NCBI GenBank assembly: GCA_003519205.1
Contig: DOXE01000236.1
Location: 1 to 6,258, forward strand
Direction of reading: 5' to 3'
Origin: Chloroflexota bacterium
Lineage (GTDB): Bacteria > Chloroflexota > Anaerolineae > Promineifilales > Promineifilaceae
Length of the DNA: 6,258 bases
Program-made: the position numbers and the translations under genes
In this document: positions 1-5,841 of the stretch, in pieces
Layout: every line of letters starts with the position of its first letter
Position numbering within the stretch: position 1 is the first letter of the stretch
Notes under the pieces: generated by a model
Seen by the model: only the letters and a program-made list of their open reading frames with translations
Told to the model about the DNA's origin: nothing
Databases searched by the model: none

Positions 1-1143
1 TATGATGCCGAACATTTTTTTGATGGCTATAAGGCTAATCCTGAATATGCTATTATGACCCTTCAAGTTGCGGCTGAGAACGGTGCCGACGTCGTCGTTC
101 TCTGTGATACGAATGGTGGGGCGTTGCCCTGGGAGATAACTGAAATTGTCCAGAAGGTTTTTGAGCAGGTTAACGCGCCTGTGGGCATTCATACCCATGA
201 TGATGGTGGTTGTGGTGTGGCCAACACTTTGGCGGCTGTTCAAGTTGGCGCCAATCATGTTCAGGGAACGATCAACGGCTATGGTGAACGAGTTGGTAAT
301 GCAAATCTATGCACCATTTTGCCAGATTTGCAATTAAAAATGGGCAAAAATTGCATTCCACAAGAGAATCTCAAGAATTTGACCGAACTATCACGGGTGG
401 TGGCCGAGGTCGCGAACCTTTCATTGGACTCCCATACACCATATGTCGGAACGAGTGCCTTTGCCCACAAGGGTGGGATCCACGTTGCGGCAATGCGTAA
501 GAATGTAGCCAGTTACCAACATATCGATCCGGTCTTGGTGGGTAACCAACAACGAACCATCGTTTCGGAACTATCCGGTCGGGGCAACGTCTTGGAAAAG
601 GCGGCCGAGTATGGCATCAATACAGACAGCTTGCAAGCAAAACAGGTACTTCAACAGATTAAAGATCTGGAATCCCAGGGCTTCTCATTCGAGAGTGCTG
701 AAGCTTCAATGAGCCTCATGCTCCACCGCCTTCAAGCTGATTATGAGCCACCATTTGAGTTGATTGATTTCAGCGTCTTTGTGCAACATCGGGAAGATCG
801 CGGCCTTTGTGCCGACGCCATGGTAAAGGTCCGGGTAGAGGACAAAGTATTGCACACGGCTGCGGAAGGAAACGGGCCGGTGAATGCGCTCGACGTTGCT
901 TTGCGGAAAGCGCTGCTCGATGTCTACCCATCCCTGGCCAACGTTTATCTTGCCGACTACAAAGTTCGTATCTTGGACAGTCAAAACGGTACGGGTGCGA
1001 CAGTGCGGGTTTTGATTGATACTGAACAGGGCCCTAGACGCTGGAGTACGGTTGGTGCCAGTACAAATATCATCGAAGCGAGCTGGCAAGCCTTATATGA
1101 CAGCATTGAATTTGCCCTCATCAATGGCAACAAGGATGAATAA
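1..1143 (+). CDS. cimA: (R)-citramalate synthase, 5'-truncated by window edge
   Basis: Condenses pyruvate with acetyl-CoA to (R)-citramalate, the first step of the threonine-independent isoleucine pathway (family knowledge; cytosolic). The frame is open from base 1 and gives 380 residues. Full-length family members have roughly 520-540, so about 150 N-terminal residues, including the first catalytic Arg-Asp segment, lie outside the window. The ATG at 55 is internal, because matching sequence continues upstream of it. Visible landmarks are the TIM-barrel segment VVVLCDTNGG, the HxH metal motif in GIHTHDD (bases 190-198) and the NGYGERVGN metal/substrate motif (about 271-300). The last 130 residues or so form a LeuA-type allosteric domain (ALRKALLDVYP, GTGATVRVLID, STNIIEASWQAL), which in this family binds the feedback inhibitor, probably isoleucine. 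Sequence style and neighbours favour CimA over 2-isopropylmalate synthase LeuA; homocitrate synthase is less likely. It ends in TAA, 15 nt before leuB. Confidence 0.93.
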   Translation, partial: YDAEHFFDGYKANPEYAIMTLQVAAENGADVVVLCDTNGGALPWEITEIVQKVFEQVNAPVGIHTHDDGGCGVANTLAAVQVGANHVQGTINGYGERVGNANLCTILPDLQLKMGKNCIPQENLKNLTELSRVVAEVANLSLDSHTPYVGTSAFAHKGGIHVAAMRKNVASYQHIDPVLVGNQQRTIVSELSGRGNVLEKAAEYGINTDSLQAKQVLQQIKDLESQGFSFESAEASMSLMLHRLQADYEPPFELIDFSVFVQHREDRGLCADAMVKVRVEDKVLHTAAEGNGPVNALDVALRKALLDVYPSLANVYLADYKVRILDSQNGTGATVRVLIDTEQGPRRWSTVGASTNIIEASWQALYDSIEFALINGNKDE

Positions 1144-1158
1144 GGTAACCTAAACTTT

Positions 1159-2250
1159 ATGAAGGCTAAGGTTATCATCCTACCCGGTGATGGCATCGGT
1201 CCAGAAGTAATCGGAGCGGCGACTGACATTTTGCAAAGCGTTGCCTGCAAGTTCGGCCATGATTTTTTGATTAAATCCTACCTCCTGGGTGGATGTGCTA
1301 TCGATTCATATGGAACTGCTCTACCGGAGGAAACGCTAGAAGCATGTTTGGAAGCGGATGCCGTATTGTTAGGCGCCGTTGGCGGTCCAAAATGGGATGA
1401 TCCAACAGCTAAACACCGCCCTGAACAAGGGTTGTTGGGATTACGCAAGGCGCTCGGATTGTTCGCCAACTTGCGGCCGGTTAAGCCACATCCCGATCTA
1501 TTGGAGGCGTCCCCTCTTCGCCGGGAGCGGCTGGAGGGCGTCGATCTATTAGTTGTACGCGAACTGACAGGGGGGATCTATTTTGGCCAGCCACGCGAGC
1601 GACGAACCCATAATGGTGAGGTCCAGGCAGTCGATACCATGACTTATACTGAAAGCGAAATCCGCCGTGTAGCTAAATTGGCGTTTGAGGCGGCCGGCCA
1701 ACGGCGACGGAAAGTGACTTCGGTTGATAAGGCCAACGTGTTAGAATGCTCGCGCCTTTGGCGTCAAACAGTGGCGGAAGTCGCTTTGGCGTATCCTGAT
1801 ATCTCTTTGGAAGACCTGCTGGTAGATGCAGCAGCCATGCACCTCATCACCCGGCCGGCTACTTTCGACGTCATCGTGACTGCCAATCTGTTTGGAGATA
1901 TCCTCACCGACGAAGCGTCGGTCTTATCCGGATCGATGGGCAACCTTCCCTCTGCCTCCTTGGGTGAAACCCAGAACCGGCATGGTTACCCACGCGGCCT
2001 TTACGAACCAATTCATGGATCGGCCCCTGATATCGCCGGACGGGGTATCGCCAATCCAATCGGTGCAATCTTATCTACAGCGATGATGCTTCGCCATTCC
2101 TTCGGCCTGGAGGATGAGGCTAATGCAATCGAGACAGCCGTTGCTGCAACCCTTTCAGAAGGTTACAGGACAGTTGATCTGGCTCCAGCAGGTCAGGAGG
2201 GGTTAAGCACCCAGGATATCGGCCAGATTATTACCGGCAAGTTGGCTTGA
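1159..2250 (+). CDS. leuB: 3-isopropylmalate dehydrogenase (also methylmalate step of citramalate route)
   Basis: NAD-dependent oxidative decarboxylation of 3-isopropylmalate to 2-oxoisocaproate precursor. In organisms using CimA the same enzyme oxidises erythro-3-methylmalate to 2-oxobutyrate (family knowledge). It has 363 residues, the normal length. Visible landmarks are GDGIGPEV (10-17), [13 protein letters not shown] (70-82), substrate arginines R96, R106 and R134, catalytic Y141 in TGGIYFG, catalytic K191 in SVDKANVLE, metal aspartates D223, D247 and D251, and the NAD-binding loop GSAPDIAG (287-294). These positions were aligned from memory to the Thermus enzyme. The start ATG has only a weak, distant SD (AAGG at 1142-1145), so translation may be coupled to cimA, which ends 15 nt upstream. 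It is the second gene of the cimA-leuB-ilvE run. The related malate/isocitrate/homoisocitrate dehydrogenases are possible but less likely given the neighbours. Confidence 0.95.
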   Translation: MKAKVIILPGDGIGPEVIGAATDILQSVACKFGHDFLIKSYLLGGCAIDSYGTALPEETLEACLEADAVLLGAVGGPKWDDPTAKHRPEQGLLGLRKALGLFANLRPVKPHPDLLEASPLRRERLEGVDLLVVRELTGGIYFGQPRERRTHNGEVQAVDTMTYTESEIRRVAKLAFEAAGQRRRKVTSVDKANVLECSRLWRQTVAEVALAYPDISLEDLLVDAAAMHLITRPATFDVIVTANLFGDILTDEASVLSGSMGNLPSASLGETQNRHGYPRGLYEPIHGSAPDIAGRGIANPIGAILSTAMMLRHSFGLEDEANAIETAVAATLSEGYRTVDLAPAGQEGLSTQDIGQIITGKLA

Positions 2251-2261
2251 TTGGTGCACTT

Positions 2262-2267
2262 AAAGGA
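2262..2267 (+). promoter_or_regulatory. ribosome binding site that fixes the ilvE start
   Basis: AAAGGA lies 6 nt before ATG 2274. The frame is also open from a TTG at 2247 that overlaps the leuB stop, but that TTG has no SD-like sequence at proper spacing. The ATG is therefore preferred. Confidence 0.7.
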
Positions 2268-2273
2268 AAAAAG

Positions 2274-3293
2274 ATGAATAACCTGGACCAATATTCTGAA
2301 AATGGAAAAAAGAAGAACCAGGGAGATCGAAAAAGGATTCGTTCAGGGACAGCGGATGAACCCCTCAATCTGGCCGATTTTATCTGGCTGGATGGCGAGC
2401 TGGTACCTTATGAGCAGGCTAAGGTTCATTTTCTGAGCCCAACCCTCCACTATGGTCTGGGAGTTTTTGAGGGAATTCGGTGTTATGCCACCGAACGGGG
2501 ACCAGCGGTTTTCCGGATGAAGGAGCACTTACAACGATTCTTGAACTCAATTAGGGTCTTAGGCGTTGAAGATTTAACATATGATATGGATTCATTACGG
2601 GATGCAGTTTGCCGGGTGATTTTCGCCAATAACCTCACGGAATGTTATGTGCGAACGATGTTGTATTTTGAAGGTCCTCTCGGGCTAAATCTAGATGTCT
2701 ACCGCCCAGCCGTAGGCATTGCCGTTTGGGAGTGGGATGCATATCTTGGACGAGAAGCTTTGGAAAATGGCGCACGCATGATGGTTTCCTCTGTTAGCCG
2801 GATGCACCCCAATGCCGGCATGACGAAGGCTAAATTTAGCGGGCAGTATGTGAACTCAATCTTGGCCAAGACAATCGCTACCAGAGCCGGTTTCGACGAA
2901 GCCATCATGCTGGACCAAGAGGGCTTTGTGAACGGATGTACGGGAGAAAACCTGTTGTTGGTCATCAACGAAGTCATTTATACACCACCCAGGGCGGTGA
3001 TCATGGAGGGAGTCACTCGAGACACGATATTGACGCTAGCCAGAGACAGTGGCTATACGATCGTTGAAGAACCCGTCTCGCGCGAACAGTTATATTTTGC
3101 CGATGAGGTGTTTGTATGCGGCACGGCCGCCGAGGTTGTTGGGGTTCGGGAGATCGATTACCGGCCAGTTGGCGAAGGCCGGATCGGTCCGGTAACCAGG
3201 GATCTTCAACAACAATTTTCTAAAGTTGTCCGGGGTAGATCTAGCCACTATGTTGATTGGCTAGATTATATGGTTATGGAGCCGCTATTTTAG
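2274..3293 (+). CDS. ilvE: branched-chain amino acid aminotransferase (class IV, PLP)
   Basis: Transfers the amino group between glutamate and 2-oxoacids to give Leu, Ile and Val; cytosolic. From ATG 2274 it has 339 residues. The class IV aminotransferase core starts near residue 36 (FIWLDGELV). Landmarks are LHYGLGVFEGIRCY (about 59-71), the PLP Schiff-base lysine, probably K187 in KAKFSGQYVNS, the GFVNGCTGENLL loop, MEGVTRDTIL, and the phosphate-binding CGTAAEV (about 282-288). All are typical of IlvE rather than D-amino acid transaminase or 4-amino-4-deoxychorismate lyase. About 30 hydrophilic, Lys/Asn-rich residues precede the point where E. coli-type IlvE begins, an unusual tail that is probably disordered. 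The gene lies 23 nt after leuB and is the last gene of the operon, closing cimA-leuB-ilvE. It is followed by a terminator-like inverted repeat. Confidence 0.93.
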   Translation: MNNLDQYSENGKKKNQGDRKRIRSGTADEPLNLADFIWLDGELVPYEQAKVHFLSPTLHYGLGVFEGIRCYATERGPAVFRMKEHLQRFLNSIRVLGVEDLTYDMDSLRDAVCRVIFANNLTECYVRTMLYFEGPLGLNLDVYRPAVGIAVWEWDAYLGREALENGARMMVSSVSRMHPNAGMTKAKFSGQYVNSILAKTIATRAGFDEAIMLDQEGFVNGCTGENLLLVINEVIYTPPRAVIMEGVTRDTILTLARDSGYTIVEEPVSREQLYFADEVFVCGTAAEVVGVREIDYRPVGEGRIGPVTRDLQQQFSKVVRGRSSHYVDWLDYMVMEPLF

Positions 3294-3320
3294 GTACAAC
3301 ACGAATTAGTGGGCTTTTTC

Positions 3321-3391
3321 AAAGCTCTAGGCGGATGACGCCCAGTAAATTGTGGGAATTCAGCCGGACTGTTGTTCCGCTAGAGCTTTTT
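3321..3391 (+). terminator. long-loop inverted repeat with T-run after ilvE
   Basis: AAAGCTCTAG (3321-3330) pairs perfectly with CTAGAGCTTT (3380-3389). After one bulged G the stem continues CGGA (3332-3335) with TCCG (3376-3379). The right arm runs into TTTTT (3387-3391), so it suits + strand termination of the ilvE operon. The loop is about 40 nt and may carry a small CCCA/TGGG hairpin (3341-3356). On the - strand the stem is followed by GAAAAAG, not T residues, so it is not an obvious terminator for the converging regulator gene. A small mobile repeat with short terminal inverted repeats is an alternative reading. Confidence 0.55.
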
Positions 3392-3412
3392 AAGAAATTG
3401 TCAATTGCGCCA

Positions 3413-5065
3413 CTATTCTTGGTTGGGCAGTAACTGCGATAGTTTGAGAGCCAATTGCAATGCCAGCCTATCGTTCGCGTTATCCAAGTCTTGACCTGTC
3501 AGTTCCTGGATACGGTCTAGGCGATACAATAGCGTGTTGCGATGAATAAATAGCATTTCGGCTGTCTGGCTGATATTTCCGTGGTGGTTGAAGTAGGCGT
3601 CAATGGTCTGTACCAGGTTGTTACTATGGCTTTTATCATATTGGACTAAGGGGCCAATGATTTGGTCGCAGTAACGCTGGGCCATCGGTAGATCTTCCAT
3701 CTCCGTCAATAGTTGGTAGACGCCTATGGAATTAAAATCAACAGGTTCATCTAGTTTTAGCTGGGATGCCAGGTGCATGGCCTGTACTGCTTGGTGGTAA
3801 GTCTCGGGCCATTGTGCCAGCTCCTCTGCTGGGCCACTTATACCGCATAGGAGACGGGACTCAGGAAACTCCTTTAGTAATTGGGACCGTAACTTCGAGG
3901 CTAATTCAAAGGCCGTGCTTAGGTCTGAATCTCCATCGTCCAGAGATTGAAATACACAGACGTGGTCGTTACTGTAAATGTGGGTAAAAGCCGGCCGGCA
4001 ATGGTCTGAAATTAACCAATGCAACGGAGACTCGAGTCTTCGCAGGGAAGGGGTCTCCTCGCCATCCCAGGAAAAAGTTATGATCGCATGGCGACTCGAC
4101 GTGTCGTGGTCGAGGCGACCAGCGAGACGGTAGATCTCTGCTTCTGGTAAGGTTCCAGCCAGAAGACCTTCAAGAAAATCTCCTCTGAGGGCCTTTTTGA
4201 CTTCGCTGATTGCTTTGGCCTTGGCCATCTCTAGGGCACATGCGGCCGCACCATATTGGGTTGTCAGCATATCCAGCATGTCTAGGTTATCGGGAGTACC
4301 AACCACCGAGACATATCCTCGCGCTCGATCTCCGGATATGATGGGGCTGATCAACCGAGCCATCGGTCGATCGCCGATTGGAAGCAGTTGTTGCCAATAA
4401 CTCTGAGGCGTGTTGGCGGCCGCCTTTCGATTTTGCAGAAGTTTGGGCAGTCTGTCTGGTTGCCGAAGAAAGGCGCGAATCGTATCCTGGCCAACGGCAC
4501 TATCCGGCGGAATGGTGAGGGCAATGATGTCCAATCGCTTATCCTGCACGGCCACGATCTTGCCACTTAGTTTTGACATAACATTAGTCATGGCGCCAAA
4601 ACTTTGGCCTTCCCGCGACATCTCAGTCAGCTTGCGGTAGAGTTGTAGGCCTCGCTCGGCAATTTGTTTCTGCCTGTTTACCAGCAGCCCGGCGATCCCT
4701 TGATGGATATCACGAAACGTCTCATCTCCACTGATGATCACGATGGGCAGGTCATGACGAGAAGCCAATTGGGTTAGATCTTCTGAAATCGGGCGAAAAG
4801 TCAATAGGGCGGCCGCACCTAATTCAACGATCGTCTGTAGACTACTGGCCAGTTTGGCCAGCGCAGCATTTTCTTGAAGCGCCACCGGCAACATGACGAT
4901 ATCACCTGCGTGCACCTGATCTTCAAGTTGGGAGAGCTCGGTCAGCACAGTGACCCAATTAGCAATACGCCCAGAATGATCGCCGCCTACTACGGTGGTG
5001 TCCAACGGCAGCACAAGACGGAGCACATCATTCAATGTCACCCTATTAGCTGGAGTGTGGTTCAT
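3413..5065 (-). CDS. PucR-family transcriptional regulator
   Basis: DNA-binding regulator of the PucR/CdaR type; family members respond to small metabolites and often control purine, amino-acid or sugar-acid catabolism. It has 550 residues, normal for the three-part form. Residues about 9-125 match the PucR N-terminal domain (TLNDVLRLVLP, IANWVTVLTELSQLEDQVHAGDIVML). Residues about 130-290 look like a GAF-like or linker sensor segment, with a helix running into the GDFLEGLLAG boundary. Residues about 300-430 resemble the GGDEF-like CdaR domain without a GGDEF motif. Residues about 485-545 are the C-terminal HTH_30 domain (GNISQTAEMLFIHRNTLLYRLDRIQELTG). The N-terminal domain begins right after the ATG, so a later start is unlikely. 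No SD is visible; see the promoter entry. It converges on ilvE and lies downstream of the dodecin gene beyond a terminator. Its target is unknown; neighbours suggest self-regulation, or control of dodecin or the ilvE operon, but nothing proves it. Confidence 0.92.
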   Translation of the reverse strand: MNHTPANRVTLNDVLRLVLPLDTTVVGGDHSGRIANWVTVLTELSQLEDQVHAGDIVMLPVALQENAALAKLASSLQTIVELGAAALLTFRPISEDLTQLASRHDLPIVIISGDETFRDIHQGIAGLLVNRQKQIAERGLQLYRKLTEMSREGQSFGAMTNVMSKLSGKIVAVQDKRLDIIALTIPPDSAVGQDTIRAFLRQPDRLPKLLQNRKAAANTPQSYWQQLLPIGDRPMARLISPIISGDRARGYVSVVGTPDNLDMLDMLTTQYGAAACALEMAKAKAISEVKKALRGDFLEGLLAGTLPEAEIYRLAGRLDHDTSSRHAIITFSWDGEETPSLRRLESPLHWLISDHCRPAFTHIYSNDHVCVFQSLDDGDSDLSTAFELASKLRSQLLKEFPESRLLCGISGPAEELAQWPETYHQAVQAMHLASQLKLDEPVDFNSIGVYQLLTEMEDLPMAQRYCDQIIGPLVQYDKSHSNNLVQTIDAYFNHHGNISQTAEMLFIHRNTLLYRLDRIQELTGQDLDNANDRLALQLALKLSQLLPNQE

Positions 5066-5077
5066 ATTTCGAAGAGT

Positions 5078-5106
5078 AGTATAAAGAGAAACTCGCCGTT
5101 GATGAA
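5078..5106 (-). promoter_or_regulatory. candidate promoter of the PucR-family gene
   Basis: On the - strand the -10 TATACT (5078-5083, 5 of 6 consensus bases) is preceded after 17 nt by a weak -35 TTCATC (5101-5106). It sits just beyond the dodecin terminator. The predicted transcript start near 5071 is only about 6-7 nt from ATG 5065. Since no SD precedes that ATG, the mRNA could be nearly leaderless. The weak -35 makes this a moderate call. Confidence 0.4.
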
Positions 5107-5115
5107 ATATTGGCT

Positions 5116-5149
5116 AACAAAAAAGCCCTGCCGGATAATTTGGCAGGGC
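5116..5149 (-). terminator. intrinsic terminator of the dodecin gene
   Basis: A perfect 8-bp stem GCCCTGCC/GGCAGGGC (5125-5132 with 5142-5149) has a 9-nt loop. Read on the - strand it runs directly into TTTTTTGTT (5124-5116). It starts 22 nt after the dodecin stop codon. This is a textbook Rho-independent terminator and argues that dodecin and the regulator gene are separate transcription units. Confidence 0.9.
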
Positions 5150-5171
5150 GATTCATTATGAGCCCGAATTG

Positions 5172-5387
5172 CTAATCGTCTGCCTCATATTTAAATGATA
5201 CAGTTACTCTGGCGCGATAAGCAACCACTTTTCCTTCCTCAATCTTCAAATCCAACTCATTTACCTCGGCAATTCGAAGATTTTTAAGGGATTTGGCGGC
5301 CGTTTCTACCGCATTCTTGGCCGCATCTTCCCAGGATATTTCGCTGGTTCCGACCAATTCGATCACCTTATATACACTCTTATCCAC
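5172..5387 (-). CDS. dodecin family protein (non-canonical flavin site)
   Basis: A small protein of 71 residues. Classical dodecins form a hollow dodecamer that stores riboflavin or FMN and can bind CoA (family knowledge). It matches the family in length and order: YKVIELVGTS (6-15), a helix with WEDAAKNAVETAAKSL (19-34), then three strands ending in VTVSFKYE. The start is GTG, supported by a very strong SD. In the archaeal and Thermus proteins a Trp in the xWAEV / WFEV segment stacks on the flavin, and a Gln follows the conserved Tyr in YQ. Here those positions are I39 (LRIAEV) and R58 (YRA), so flavin binding is uncertain. The residue comparison is from memory. The gene is divergent from folE and monocistronic by its own terminator. 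Confidence 0.9.
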   Translation of the reverse strand: MDKSVYKVIELVGTSEISWEDAAKNAVETAAKSLKNLRIAEVNELDLKIEEGKVVAYRARVTVSFKYEADD

Positions 5388-5392
5388 GTTTT

Positions 5393-5400
5393 ACCTCCTT
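5393..5400 (-). promoter_or_regulatory. strong SD that supports the dodecin GTG start
   Basis: On the - strand AAGGAGGT lies 5 nt before the GTG at 5387-5385, nearly perfect complementarity to the 16S rRNA tail. No ATG in frame gives a better start. Confidence 0.85.
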
Positions 5401-5436
5401 TGGCGAAAAAGTGTTCGATTGTTGATATCTGTTCAC

Positions 5437-5465
5437 ATCCTACACAATCCATGAATTCTGGTCAA
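5437..5465 (-). promoter_or_regulatory. candidate dodecin promoter
   Basis: On the - strand TTGACC (5460-5465, 5 of 6 consensus) is followed by exactly 17 nt and then TAGGAT (5437-5442, 4 of 6). The predicted start near 5430 gives a leader of about 43 nt that includes the strong SD. Confidence 0.5.
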
Positions 5466-5669
5466 GACTAACAGGTATTATGCTTTGTTAATTATATTGG
5501 TGTCCAATCTTACATATAATCGCTCCCGAGTAGTTAAAGTTTTAGGAAGTGAATTGCATTTGTCAAATAGCAGTATGCGCTTCTTGAAGCAAAAGTCGAT
5601 TGTCTACATCACCTGTCACGAGGCAAAGAACCGAACCACTAATCAACACAATAATAAGTAGATATATAA

Positions 5670-5702
5670 TTGACAAATACTTGACAATATTGAGACAATA
5701 GT
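5670..5702 (+). repeat. three 11-bp direct repeats, probable operator
   Basis: Three adjoining 11-bp units, TTGACAAATAC, TTGACAATATT and GAGACAATAGT, place GACAA at 5672, 5683 and 5694, exactly one helical turn apart. A 7-bp core plus 4-bp AT-rich spacer is the layout used by OmpR/PhoB-class response regulators and SARPs (known). The middle unit is also the folE -35 box, so a bound protein would act directly on the polymerase. The identity of the binder is unknown. Confidence 0.45.
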
Positions 5703-5709
5703 GTAATAT
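5681..5709 (+). promoter_or_regulatory. sigma-70-like promoter of folE
   Basis: A perfect -35 TTGACA (5681-5686), a 17-nt spacer and TAATAT (5704-5709, 4 of 6). TGTAAT (5702-5707) is an alternative -10 with a 15-nt spacer. A second TTGACA at 5670-5675 has no better -10 of its own. The predicted start near 5717 gives a leader of about 125 nt. Confidence 0.65.
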
Positions 5710-5736
5710 AGTTTCAATTCTGAGATATTGGAAAAC

Positions 5737-5815
5737 ACCTTAGCAAAACCCTTGCACAGAACATGGGGTAAAAAGGTAATGGGCGTTGTTCATGATGAAG
5801 AGTGTGGCGCTCAAA
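5737..5815 (+). promoter_or_regulatory. folE 5' leader with possible secondary structure
   Basis: ACCTT (5737-5741) can pair with AAGGT (5773-5777), enclosing ACCC (5748-5751) with GGGT (5766-5769). A second possible stem pairs GGGCG (5781-5785) with CGCTC (about 5808-5812, one G-U pair). No terminator T-run follows either, and I could not match the leader to the tetrahydrofolate, preQ1 or other riboswitch patterns I know. It may be just a long untranslated leader. Confidence 0.2.
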
Positions 5816-5828
5816 AATCCAATCATAT

Positions 5829-5835
5829 AAGGAGA
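5829..5835 (+). promoter_or_regulatory. ribosome binding site that decides the folE start
   Basis: AAGGAGA lies 6 nt before ATG 5842. The same frame is open further upstream, with an in-frame ATG at 5779 whose AAGG is only about 2 nt away. The downstream ATG is therefore chosen. Confidence 0.8.
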
Positions 5836-5841
5836 ATTAGC

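Larger units (their letters stand above)
5388..5841. other. 454-bp divergent intergenic region between dodecin and folE
   Basis: It contains no convincing gene. From left to right it holds the dodecin SD and promoter (5393-5465). A small palindrome follows, ATTGG-tgt-CCAAT (5496-5508), near a + strand TATAAT (5515-5520) that lacks a good -35. Next come a second palindrome ATTTG-t-CAAAT (5558-5568) and GCTTC-tt-GAAGC (5579-5590). The right end has the AT-rich folE control region (5660-5710) and its transcribed leader. The stretch 5591-5660 shows nothing I can name. Confidence 0.6.

Noticed and set aside
1822..1845. LeuB VDAAAM instead of the common VDNAAM beside the metal-site Asp
   Set aside because: The Thermus enzyme, as I recall it, also lacks the Asn here (VDAMAMHL), so this is normal family variation.
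2247..2273. TTG start for ilvE overlapping the leuB stop
   Set aside because: No SD at proper spacing, whereas ATG 2274 has AAAGGA 6 nt upstream.
4242..4821. Repeated GCGGCCGCACC inside the regulator gene
   Set aside because: The copies encode Ala-rich stretches in coding sequence; likely coincidental codon use.
5579..5590. GCTTC-tt-GAAGC palindrome
   Set aside because: The loop is too short for an RNA hairpin, there is no T-run and no promoter nearby; too little to call an operator.
5575..5661. 28-codon + strand ORF beginning at ATG 5575, downstream of a TATAAT at 5515
   Set aside because: It has no SD, no good -35, unremarkable composition and no recognised family; chance ORFs this short are common.
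5779..5841. In-frame upstream ATG extending FolE by 21 residues
   Set aside because: Its AAGG is too close to the ATG, while ATG 5842 has a well-spaced AAGGAGA; kept only as an open question under the leader finding.
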